Part shown: piece after piece, positions 7,819 to 14,975 of the stretch
Numbering within the stretch: the stretch's first letter is position 1
Layout: the number at the start of each line of letters is the position of its first letter
Source of the DNA: Kribbella antibiotica
GTDB taxonomy: Bacteria > Actinomycetota > Actinomycetes > Propionibacteriales > Kribbellaceae
Direction: 5' to 3'
Assembly (NCBI RefSeq): GCF_004349055.1
Contig: NZ_SMKX01000053.1
Location: forward strand, 1-50,283
Length of the DNA: 50,283 nucleotides
Notes under the pieces: generated by a model
The model's input: the letters and a program-made list of their open reading frames with translations, nothing else
Database searches by the model: none
Told to the model about the DNA's origin: nothing
Position numbers and translations under genes: made by a program

Positions 7819-8063
7819 AGCTGCGCGTCCTCGGTCTGCTCCGCCTCTTCGCCGAACGGGTGAGAGTCGATGAACTGCTTGGTCTCGGTGTACAGCCGCT
7901 CGATGTACTTCTCGAGCTCGGTCGCCTCGACCCGCCACTGACCACGCCCGCCGATCTTCACCGCGGGAATGTCACCGCGGCGGACCAGTGCGTAAACCTG
8001 GTTGGCAGAGATGTTCAGCACCTCGGCGACGTCGGCGAGCTGGAGGAAACGCGGTGCCGGCAT
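7815..8063 (-). CDS. Small excisionase/BldC-type helix-turn-helix protein
   Basis: 82 residues with a MerR/excisionase-type winged HTH at about 6-55: LQLADVAEVLNISANQVYALVRRGDIPAVKIGGRGQWRV. The pattern of a helix, a turn, VYALVRRG and a basic wing (GGRGQWR) is typical of BldC-like actinobacterial DNA-binding proteins. An acidic tail follows. The ATG at 8063 has AAGGAG upstream. No phage genes are near, so a chromosomal regulator is more likely than an excisionase. TTAGTTTGC at 8096-8104 upstream matches the tandem repeat before the LysM gene, so autoregulation plus control of the LysM operon is possible. Confidence 0.88.
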   Translation of the reverse strand: MPAPRFLQLADVAEVLNISANQVYALVRRGDIPAVKIGGRGQWRVEATELEKYIERLYTETKQFIDSHPFGEEAEQTEDAQL

Positions 8064-8137
8064 CGTGAGACTCCTTCAGGTAGTAGCGGGTTTCATTAGT
8101 TTGCCATGGTTCGCCCGAGGATGATCGCGTTTGTCCC

Positions 8138-8154
8138 CAGGCTGTGACAGCCTG
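8138..8154. promoter_or_regulatory. 17-bp palindrome in the divergent HTH/SAF spacer
   Basis: CAGGCTGT-G-ACAGCCTG is a perfect 8-bp inverted repeat around one base. It lies between the divergent HTH (8063) and SAF (8234) genes, 80 bases before the latter. Candidate operator for a dimeric regulator; the 1-base spacer makes an RNA hairpin unlikely. Confidence 0.45.
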
Positions 8155-8233
8155 TGGATGACCGCTCACGGTGGACTCGCGGACACGGCAGAATGTCCGC
8201 CGGAACGACGGAACAGACTGGGGAGCCGAAAAC

Positions 8234-8893
8234 GTGGTCGACACAGCAGGGCGAGGTGGGTTCGGCGCGCCGTCGATCCCGGCGCAGCGCAACCAGCGGG
8301 CACGCTGGAAGGACGGTCGGCTGGTTCTGGGGGTGCTGCTGGTCGCGATCACCGCGCTGGCCGGTGCGAAGTTGCTGTCGTCAGCTGATGACACCACCAC
8401 GATCTGGGCGGCCAAGCGGGACCTGCCCGCGGGGACGAAGCTGACCGGCGAGGACCTCACCACCGTGCGCGTCCGCTTCACCAGCGGTCAGGACGCCGAG
8501 CAGTACGTCGCTGCTGACGCCGAGATGAAGGGCCTGATCGTGGCCCGCGCAGTCGATGCCGGTGAGTTCCTGCCGCGCGACGCGGCCGTGACGCAGGCTG
8601 ACAGCAGCCGCACTGAGCTGCCGCTGTCGGTGGCGTCCGGCAAGCTGCCGTCGGACACGGCAGATGGCGACCGGGTCGACATCTGGGTGGTGCCGAAGGA
8701 CGACGAGCAGGCTGCCAAGCTGCTGTGGAGCAATATCCGCGTCCTGCAGATCGATGCGGTCAAGGGTGTCGCAGGCGGCTCGGCCCGGCGGCAGGTGCTC
8801 GTCGCGCTGACTCCGAAGGACCTGCAGAAGCTCCCGGCCGCGCTGACCGCGATGAGCCAGGGTGAGCCGACTCTGGTCCGGCGGGCGGCCTGA
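8234..8893 (+). CDS. SAF domain protein, CpaB/RcpC-like
   Basis: 219 residues. One membrane helix at about 28-47 (LVLGVLLVAITALAGAKLL) is followed by a SAF domain (AAKRDLPAGTKLTGEDLTTVRVRF, then GLIVARAVDAGEFLPRDAAV) as in CpaB/RcpC of Flp/Tad pilus assembly. The C-terminal part (RVDIWVVPKDDEQAAKLLWSNIRVLQID...RRQVLVALTPKDLQKL) also matches the CpaB layout. The GTG at 8234 is preferred over the ATG at 8171, because the 21 extra residues are charged and unlike the family. The stop overlaps the next start by one base (TGATG), so the CpaE-like ATPase is its partner. No other pilus genes are in the window. Confidence 0.82.
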   Translation: MVDTAGRGGFGAPSIPAQRNQRARWKDGRLVLGVLLVAITALAGAKLLSSADDTTTIWAAKRDLPAGTKLTGEDLTTVRVRFTSGQDAEQYVAADAEMKGLIVARAVDAGEFLPRDAAVTQADSSRTELPLSVASGKLPSDTADGDRVDIWVVPKDDEQAAKLLWSNIRVLQIDAVKGVAGGSARRQVLVALTPKDLQKLPAALTAMSQGEPTLVRRAA

Positions 8894-10161
8894 TGGCGAT
8901 TCCGGTCCTGCTCGCGGTGACCGGTGCACCGTGGGAAGCAGACGTCGTACGGCGGACTGAGCGCGCACCCGGCATTCGCGTCGTACGGCGCTGTGTCGAT
9001 ATCGCCGACGTGATGGCGGCTGCGGCGAGCGGTCAGGCACGCGCGGTCCTGCTCGCCGATGACCTGTCGCGGCTGACCTCGGATGCGGTGTCCGCACTGC
9101 ACGCGCGCGGCATCGCCGTACTGGCGCTGGTTGACCCGAGTGAGACCGGCGAAGCGTTCGGGCCTGAGGACCGGCTCAGCCGGATGGGCATCGAGCGGAT
9201 CCTGCCAGCTGACGTCAGTCCGGAGGACCTCGGCCGAGCCATCAGCGACGCGGTCGACGCCGGTCCGCCGATCGCGTTGTCACACTTCGCTGGCGGCTTC
9301 GTGCCGACCGGGGGCGAGACGCCGATGCAGACCCACCAGCCGGAGTACGCGGCTGGCACCGGTCGGATCTTCGCCGTCTGGGGCCCAACTGGCGCGCCGG
9401 GCCGCACCACTGTCGCCGTGGGCCTCGCCTCCGAGCTCGCAGCGCGCGGCATGCCCACCCTGCTCGCCGACTGCGACGTGTACGGCGGCACTGTCGCCCA
9501 GCTGCTCGGAATGCTCGACGAGACCTCCGGCCTGGCCGCTGCGGCACGCTCCGCGTCGAGCGGCACGCTGGACATGATGACTCTGGCCAAGCATGCCCGG
9601 CAGGTCGAGCGGCATCTGATGGTGCTGACCGGGCTCAGCCGCGCCGACCGCTGGACCGAGCTGCGCCCAGCCGCCGTGGAGTCGATCTGGTCGTCCGCGC
9701 GGCTGCTGTCGCCGTGCACGATCGTCGATCTCGGGTTCTGTATCGAGACCGACGAGGAGATCTCGTTCGACTCGCTCGCGCCGCGACGCAACGGGGCAAC
9801 GGTCGCCACGCTCGAGGAGGCCGACGAGGTGATCGTCGTCGGCTCGGCCGACCCGGTCGGCCTGACCCGGCTGATCCGCGCGATCCACGAGGTTCGCGGG
9901 CTCGTCCCCTCGGTCACCCTGCGCGTGGTCGTGAACCGGATCCGCTCCGGCTCGCTGGGCAGCTCACCATCCGATGCTGTCGCCGAGGCTCTCAGCCAGT
10001 ACGCCGGTATTCAGGCGTCGGCTCTGCTTCCGTACGACCTGAGCGCGGTGGACGCGGCGATGGCGGTCGGCCGCAGCCTGTCCGAGGCCGCGAAGTCCAG
10101 CAAACTCCGCAAGTCCCTGCAGCAGCTCGCCACCTCGATCGACGCAACCTTCGTCAGGTAG
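8893..10161 (+). CDS. CpaE/MinD-like ParA-family ATPase with variant Walker A
   Basis: 422 residues: a receiver-like N-terminal domain (about 1-120) and a MinD/ParA-type ATPase domain (about 157-420), the layout of CpaE in Flp/Tad systems. The P-loop reads GPTGAPGRTT (164-173), where Arg stands in place of the usual Walker A Lys; LLADCDVYGG (190-199) follows as the expected Asp-containing strand. The N-terminal domain lacks the classical phospho-Asp pocket. The ATG overlaps the SAF stop by one base. The likely role is positioning or assembly of a secretion/pilus-like machine at the membrane, but the assembly ATPase (TadA/CpaF) and pilins are absent here. Confidence 0.82.
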   Translation: MAIPVLLAVTGAPWEADVVRRTERAPGIRVVRRCVDIADVMAAAASGQARAVLLADDLSRLTSDAVSALHARGIAVLALVDPSETGEAFGPEDRLSRMGIERILPADVSPEDLGRAISDAVDAGPPIALSHFAGGFVPTGGETPMQTHQPEYAAGTGRIFAVWGPTGAPGRTTVAVGLASELAARGMPTLLADCDVYGGTVAQLLGMLDETSGLAAAARSASSGTLDMMTLAKHARQVERHLMVLTGLSRADRWTELRPAAVESIWSSARLLSPCTIVDLGFCIETDEEISFDSLAPRRNGATVATLEEADEVIVVGSADPVGLTRLIRAIHEVRGLVPSVTLRVVVNRIRSGSLGSSPSDAVAEALSQYAGIQASALLPYDLSAVDAAMAVGRSLSEAAKSSKLRKSLQQLATSIDATFVR

Positions 10162-10202
10162 CTCAGGGTCAGCCCCAGGGAGATACGGGGGTTATCCCCA
10201 CC

Positions 10203-10224
10203 GACAGATGCGAGCCGATCTGTC
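10203..10224. promoter_or_regulatory. GACAGAT-N8-ATCTGTC inverted repeat
   Basis: A perfect 7-bp inverted repeat with an eight-base spacer, between the CpaE-like gene stop (10161) and the DUF4097 start (10255). A smaller GGGG-TTAT-CCCC repeat lies just upstream (about 10187-10199). Either they form a terminator for the upstream unit (without a T-tract) or the dyad is an operator for the DUF4097 gene. I cannot decide from sequence. Confidence 0.4.
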
Positions 10225-10254
10225 AGGCTGCTAGGTGTCCGCGAGAGGAGACCG

Positions 10255-11043
10255 ATGTCCGACGTGCAAGGGCGGCCGGCGAGCACGATGAGTGCCGAGC
10301 GCCGCTACGGGATTGCGATCTCGGTCGCGCTCATCCTGGGTGGGGTCTACTGGGCGCTCACCGGTCTGACCGAGGGCACCAAGAGTGGGCAGAGCACCTA
10401 CAAGCTCGCCGAGCATTCGCTGGTCGTCGAGGGCGGTTCGATCAGTGTCGAGATCCGGCCCGGTGACGGCGACGAGCTGAAGATCGATCGGCAGTTCGAG
10501 CGGAACGCGTTCGGGTCCGACCCGGAGGACTCGTTCAAGGACGGCACGCTGCGACTCAAGGAAGCCAACTGCGGATTCCTCTCCTTCAACTGCAAAACGT
10601 CGTACGTGCTGACCGTCCCGCGGGACGTGAAGCTGACCGTGAAGAACAACAGCGGCTCGGTCAAGGTGTCCGGGATGACCGGCGACACCGAACTGAAGAC
10701 GAACTCGGGCGACATCGTCGCGCAGAGCCTGGGCGGCTCGCTGCGGATGGAGTCCAGCTCCGGCAGTATCGCGGCCGACGGTCTGACCGCGGGCAAGGTG
10801 ACGACCAAGAGTAGTTCGGGCAGCGCCGACCTGGAGTTCTCCGAGGCACCGCAGTCGGTGGACGCGAAGTCGAGCTCGGGCGACGTCACGATCATGCTGC
10901 CCGCCGGCGACGAGAGCTACCACGTCGAGACCGACACCTCGTCCGGCGACAACGAGCGGAATGTGAAGGTCGACCCCGGCTCGACCCGCAGTCTCAAGGC
11001 CAAGACTTCCTCCGGCGACATCGACATCGAGTACAGCCACTGA
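10255..11043 (+). CDS. DUF4097 family beta-helix surface protein
   Basis: 262 residues. One membrane helix at about 19-38 near the N terminus is followed by an extracytoplasmic domain with repeating beta motifs: NNSGSVKVSG, TNSGDIVAQ, SSSGSIAADG, SSSGSADLEF, SSSGDVTIML, TSSGDNERN and TSSGDIDIEY. This SSGD(I/V)-type ladder is typical of DUF4097 (putative adhesin / LiaG-like) proteins. The start at 10255 has GAGAGGAG upstream. Function is unknown; relatives are found in envelope-stress loci. An inverted repeat lies about 30-50 bases upstream. Confidence 0.88.
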   Translation: MSDVQGRPASTMSAERRYGIAISVALILGGVYWALTGLTEGTKSGQSTYKLAEHSLVVEGGSISVEIRPGDGDELKIDRQFERNAFGSDPEDSFKDGTLRLKEANCGFLSFNCKTSYVLTVPRDVKLTVKNNSGSVKVSGMTGDTELKTNSGDIVAQSLGGSLRMESSSGSIAADGLTAGKVTTKSSSGSADLEFSEAPQSVDAKSSSGDVTIMLPAGDESYHVETDTSSGDNERNVKVDPGSTRSLKAKTSSGDIDIEYSH

Positions 11044-11088
11044 CAGTCACCAGCAGGACCACGTCGGTGAGGCCGGGCTTGTCCTGAG

Positions 11089-11101
11089 TAGGCTGACCGG
11101 C
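11089..11101 (+). promoter_or_regulatory. Leaderless promoter -10 (TAGGCT) before 11102
   Basis: TAGGCT at 11089-11094 is followed after seven bases (GACCGGC) by ATG 11102. The stretch is almost identical to the one before ATG 7276 (TAGGTTGACCTGC). No SD is present. Confidence 0.55.
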
Positions 11102-11761
11102 ATGGCTGAGGTCGACGCGGTACCCCGTGGACTGCTGGTGGACTGGGGTGGCGTCCTGACGTCCGGTCTCGACACGGCGCTGCGGCGCTGGGCCGAGCTG
11201 GACGGTTTCGACTTCGACGCGTACGTCGCTGCCGTGATGGCCTGGTTGCCGGTCGAGACCGCCGAGGCGGCCGAGATCAATCCGGTGCACGCGCTCGAAC
11301 GCGGACAGATCGCCGTACCGGATTTTGAGCGCAAACTCGCGAAAATCCTGCTCCGCCCGGACGGTACCGAGGTGCCGGCCGAGGGCCTGATGGAGCGGAT
11401 GTTCGCCCATTTCGAGCATGTCCCCGCGATGAACGCGCTGGTCCGCCGCGCCAAGGGGCTCGGCATCCGGACCGCCCTGCTGTCGAACTCGTGGGGCAAC
11501 ACCTACCCCCGCGACACCTGGGACGGCATGTTCGACGACATCGTCATCTCCGGTGAGGTCGGACTGCGCAAGCCGGAGCCGGAGATCTTCCTGCTCGCGG
11601 CCAAGCGCGTGAACCTTCCGCCCGCGGAGTGCGTCTTTGTAGACGACCTCCAAGTGAACGTCGACGGCGCGCGTGCCGTCGGCATGACCGGCATCCTGCA
11701 CACCTCGTACGACGAGACCCGGCGCGAGCTGGAGTCCCTGTTCGGAGCAGACCTGACGTGA
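11102..11761 (+). CDS. HAD superfamily hydrolase
   Basis: 219-residue haloacid-dehalogenase-like hydrolase, cytoplasmic. Motif I is LLVDWGGVLT (nucleophile D14; the usual second Asp is Gly, as in several HAD-IA members). Motif II is LLSNSWG, motif III is the Lys in GLRKPEPEIF and motif IV is VFVDDLQVN. A helical cap occupies about 20-100. It is probably a phosphatase or dehalogenase of a small metabolite. The start is supported by the leaderless -10 box. The stop overlaps the GT87 start by four bases (GTGA), so the genes are coupled. Confidence 0.9.
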   Translation: MAEVDAVPRGLLVDWGGVLTSGLDTALRRWAELDGFDFDAYVAAVMAWLPVETAEAAEINPVHALERGQIAVPDFERKLAKILLRPDGTEVPAEGLMERMFAHFEHVPAMNALVRRAKGLGIRTALLSNSWGNTYPRDTWDGMFDDIVISGEVGLRKPEPEIFLLAAKRVNLPPAECVFVDDLQVNVDGARAVGMTGILHTSYDETRRELESLFGADLT

Positions 11762-12981
11762 GCACGACGACGACCACCACCCCTGCCTCCCGGCCGATCG
11801 ATCGGCGCCGCGTACTGCTCTGGATCCTCGCCGCGGCGGCACTCGTTGCCCTGGGCGCCTGGATCGGTGGCAAGTACCACGGAATGATCGACCTGCGCGT
11901 GTACCGGCTGGGCGGTGACGCCCTGCTGCACGGACCGGCCCTGTACGACGCGAAACTGCCGGGGATCGGGCTCCCGTTCACCTACCCGCCGTTCGCGGCG
12001 ATCGCGATGGTGCCGCTCGCGATCGTGCCGTGGGGTGTCGCGCTGGTCGTGTGGACGACTGCGTCCGTGCTCTGCCTGATGCTGATCTGGCGCGCGAGCC
12101 TGCCGAAGACCTTCTGGTCTTTCGTCACCCAGCGCAAGCGGACGGCCGTTCTGGTCGCGCTGACCATCTTGTCGCTGGTGCTCGAGCCGGTCTGGGCGAC
12201 GATCGACTTCGGCCAGATCAACTTGATGCTGGTGGCAATGATCCTGCTGGACCTGATCCGGCCGAACGACGCCCGGCTGCGCGGTTTCTGGCTCGGCGTC
12301 ACGATCGGGATCAAGCTCACCCCGCTGCCGATCCTCGCGCTGCTCGTGGTCACCAAGCAGTGGAAAGCGTTGCGGAACGCCGTTTTCGGCCTGCTGGCCA
12401 CGATCGCGGTCGGCTTCGCCTTCGCCCCGAAGCAGTCCTGGCGCTACTGGACCGAGGTCGTCTTCGACGCCAACCGCGTCGGCGGCATCGCCTACTCCGG
12501 CAATCAGTCCCTCAACGGCTTCCTGCACCGCCTCGGCAACACCGCGAGCTGGGTGCAGCCGACCTGGTTCGTTGCCTCGGTCATCGTCGGCCTGGCCGTG
12601 CTCTGGCTGGCCCGCAAGTACTGGCTGGCCGACGAGCGCGTCACTGCGGTCTCCGTGATGGCACTGGCCGTCCTCTACGCCTCGCCGATCTCGTGGAGCC
12701 ACCACTGGGTCTGGATCATCCCGCTCGGCATCAGCCTGATCCGCGGCGTCAACCGCGTCTGGGGCCTCAACCCCGCCGTGGTCGCCGGAGTCCTCTGGTA
12801 CGGCCTGTTCGTCCTGCGCTCGATCTGGTGGGTCCCGTACCGCGACGACCGCGAACTGTCCTGGACCTTCTGGCAGTCGATCCCCGGCAACTCGCACCTG
12901 ATCCTCGGCCTGATCGCGTTCATCGTCCTCGCCATCACCAGCCGAGGCCTCACGCGCTCCACCTCTCCAGAGAGCGCGTGA
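11758..12981 (+). CDS. GT87 family polyprenol-phosphate mannosyltransferase-like membrane protein
   Basis: 407-residue multi-pass membrane protein of the GT87 (DUF2029) family, which includes alpha-1,2-mannosyltransferases such as PimE of mycobacteria. A short cytoplasmic N terminus precedes TM1 (about 18-36). The first outer loop has DLRVYRLGGDALLHGPALYD, the typical GT87 motif, where the Asp is thought to be catalytic. TYPPF and the later SWSHHWVW are also typical. The GTG at 11758 overlaps the HAD stop; the frame is open to 11629, but that extension lies within the HAD gene. It likely adds a hexose to a lipid-linked glycan outside the membrane; the acceptor is unknown. Confidence 0.87.
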   Translation: MSTTTTTTPASRPIDRRRVLLWILAAAALVALGAWIGGKYHGMIDLRVYRLGGDALLHGPALYDAKLPGIGLPFTYPPFAAIAMVPLAIVPWGVALVVWTTASVLCLMLIWRASLPKTFWSFVTQRKRTAVLVALTILSLVLEPVWATIDFGQINLMLVAMILLDLIRPNDARLRGFWLGVTIGIKLTPLPILALLVVTKQWKALRNAVFGLLATIAVGFAFAPKQSWRYWTEVVFDANRVGGIAYSGNQSLNGFLHRLGNTASWVQPTWFVASVIVGLAVLWLARKYWLADERVTAVSVMALAVLYASPISWSHHWVWIIPLGISLIRGVNRVWGLNPAVVAGVLWYGLFVLRSIWWVPYRDDRELSWTFWQSIPGNSHLILGLIAFIVLAITSRGLTRSTSPESA

Positions 12982-12991
12982 GACCCAACAG

Positions 12992-14320
12992 CTAGCTCGA
13001 GAAGAGCAGGAGCAGGCCGCCTGCGGTGTAGCCGACCATGACGATCAGCAGGGGGAGCTGACCGGCCAGGGCCTTGTGGCGGGGGAATAGTGCGACGGCG
13101 CGGTCGTGGGCGGAGATGACACCGAGCAGGTGACCGCCTACGACTGCCAGCACCTGGATGACCGAGATTGCTGTGCTGTGGTTGGTGATACCGGTGTTCA
13201 CAGCCAGCAGTCCGGTGCCGAACACGTTGGCGCCGTTGCTGAGCGGGTCGCTCAGGTAGATGAGCGTCCGCTGGCCTTCCAGGATGAACAGCGTCAGGTA
13301 GTGCGCAATCACGTAGCCCAGGGCAATCGGTACGACGGAATGCGCGAACAGGCCAGGCAGCGTCGTACGGGAACTGTCGGACAGCCGTCCTGCGAGCAGG
13401 GTGGCACCTGAGTACGTGACGAGTACGAAGAGGATGAACACGATCAGTGCGGCCGTGCCGAGCCAGGTCATCGAGATATCCTGGTTCTGCGCCCAGCCGA
13501 CCCACGCCGACGAGTTCGAGAAGCCGTCGTACGCCGTCGAGCCCAGGAGCGCGGCCACCATGCCCACGAGTCCCGGCTGAGCCTTCAGACCATCCAGGTT
13601 CTCTAGCGGACGCCGTACGACGAGAGAGCCATCGGTACGACGGCCCCAGGGGGACAGACGGGACATGAGCGTCGCGTAGACCTCGAACGGATCGCCGGTC
13701 GCGAACCACCGGTCACCGAACAGGACTGCGCCGAACATGGTGATCACCACGTAGAGCGCGAGCCACGCCTCGAGCACTGGGATGGTGGCGCGGTCCGGTG
13801 CGACCAGCTCTAGCCAGGTGAACGCGAAGATGCCCAGTGCGGCCGGCCAGAGTCCCAGCCGCGGCGGCAAGGTCAGGAGGCCCTTGGAGGGCGACTGCCG
13901 CAGCAGCTTGCAGAGCAGGAGGTGCAGTGTGCGCAGCGGGTTCAGCGTGCGCCAGACCGGGCCGAGGAGGATCGAGACCGGTACCAGCCCGACCCAGAGC
14001 AGGATGTAGATGAAGCCGAAGATCGGATTCGTCAGCCGGTCCACACCGAACACCAGCGCGACTCCGGCGTACAGGAAGATCGCCAGGCCGACCAGCCGGA
14101 CCACCCACCGGAACCAGCCGGCATCGACCGTCCGGGTGATTGCACTCGGCAACGGCTTCCCGGACTCGTTGCCCCGGTACTTCGGGTTCCGCCAGGCGAG
14201 CCCGAGGATGACGAACGAGAGCGCGACGGCCACCGCCGCACCGCCGACCGCGAGGCCGAACGGTACGGGAAGGTCCTGCCGGCCGCCGATCCCGTGCAGT
14301 GGGAGCAGCAGCGGGGTCAC
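12992..14320 (-). CDS. Polytopic membrane protein paired with a cupredoxin-like lipoprotein
   Basis: 442 residues with about ten hydrophobic segments and no catalytic motif I recognise. Conserved-looking stretches are NPKYRG, GPVWRTLNPLRTLH, FGDRWFATGDPFEVYATLMSRLSPWGRR and the C-terminal GYVIAHYLTLFILEGQ. Similar actinobacterial proteins are sometimes labelled fenitrothion hydrolase; I would not rely on that name. The GTG at 14320 overlaps the stop of the lipoprotein by four bases (GTGA), so the pair is coupled. The cupredoxin-like partner suggests copper handling or electron transfer, which is inference. Confidence 0.75.
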   Translation of the reverse strand: MTPLLLPLHGIGGRQDLPVPFGLAVGGAAVAVALSFVILGLAWRNPKYRGNESGKPLPSAITRTVDAGWFRWVVRLVGLAIFLYAGVALVFGVDRLTNPIFGFIYILLWVGLVPVSILLGPVWRTLNPLRTLHLLLCKLLRQSPSKGLLTLPPRLGLWPAALGIFAFTWLELVAPDRATIPVLEAWLALYVVITMFGAVLFGDRWFATGDPFEVYATLMSRLSPWGRRTDGSLVVRRPLENLDGLKAQPGLVGMVAALLGSTAYDGFSNSSAWVGWAQNQDISMTWLGTAALIVFILFVLVTYSGATLLAGRLSDSSRTTLPGLFAHSVVPIALGYVIAHYLTLFILEGQRTLIYLSDPLSNGANVFGTGLLAVNTGITNHSTAISVIQVLAVVGGHLLGVISAHDRAVALFPRHKALAGQLPLLIVMVGYTAGGLLLLFSS

Positions 14321-14799
14321 GAAACGACGAGCTTCGCGACCAGCTTGCCGCTCTTGTGCGTCTCGACCTCGAAGGTGCCCTTCATATCGGCCGTGAACTT
14401 CACCTGCGCGGGCTTGCCCGGGGTGAGCTCGAGCTCCTTGTCGTAGCCGTGGATGTGCAGCTCTTCGTCGGCGTCGCTGACCGCAGTGACCAGAACGGTC
14501 TGACCGGCCTTCACCTTGATGGTCGCGCCGCTCGGGTTGACCTTGCCGTTGGCAACGGTGATGGCGATCGTCACGTCAGCCTGGTCACCGGACGGGTCGG
14601 CGGTGTTCGAGGGGCCGGAGTTCGGCTTGCCCGGCGTCGGCGTGTTCGGCGGTACGTCGGAGGTGGCCGTCGTCGGGGCGGTCGTCGGAGTGCTGGGGGA
14701 GCCGCCACTGGCAGTTTCGTTCCCGCAGGCGGCCAGGACGAACACGGCCAGAGCGGGCAGGAGAGCGGTGGCGGTACCGCGAGCGATCGTCGAACGCAT
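14317..14799 (-). CDS. Cupredoxin-like lipoprotein
   Basis: 160 residues. A lipoprotein signal ends in the lipobox LAAC with Cys25, then a Ser/Thr/Pro-rich linker (about 29-70) and a C-terminal beta domain (about 72-160: VTIAITVANGKVNPSGATIKVKAGQTVLVTAVSDADEELHIHGYDKELEL...GTFEVETHKSGKLVAKLVV). The HIHG and ETH segments supply His residues like those of EfeO/cupredoxin-1 type domains, but the standard Cys ligand is not seen. The ATG at 14799 is chosen because it starts the signal peptide; the longer frame to 14994 would bury it. Outer face of the membrane. Confidence 0.85.
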   Translation of the reverse strand: MRSTIARGTATALLPALAVFVLAACGNETASGGSPSTPTTAPTTATSDVPPNTPTPGKPNSGPSNTADPSGDQADVTIAITVANGKVNPSGATIKVKAGQTVLVTAVSDADEELHIHGYDKELELTPGKPAQVKFTADMKGTFEVETHKSGKLVAKLVVS

Positions 14800-14975
14800 G
14801 GGTCTGAGGGGCCTTTCAAAGGGTCTATTCGGTTCTTGGAGCACGGGACGCGCCCTCTTGCAGTACGAACGCGGAAGACTCAGTGTTCCCGTAGCAAGCA
14901 GTGTCGCAGCCCACTGTCCGTGGGTGCGGCTAGGGTGACGGAAAGCTATCCGCCAGAGAGGAAAGGTGACGCTCC

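Noticed and set aside
7815..8063. Phage excisionase
   Set aside because: No integrase, attachment site or phage genes nearby; the protein fits chromosomal BldC-like regulators better.
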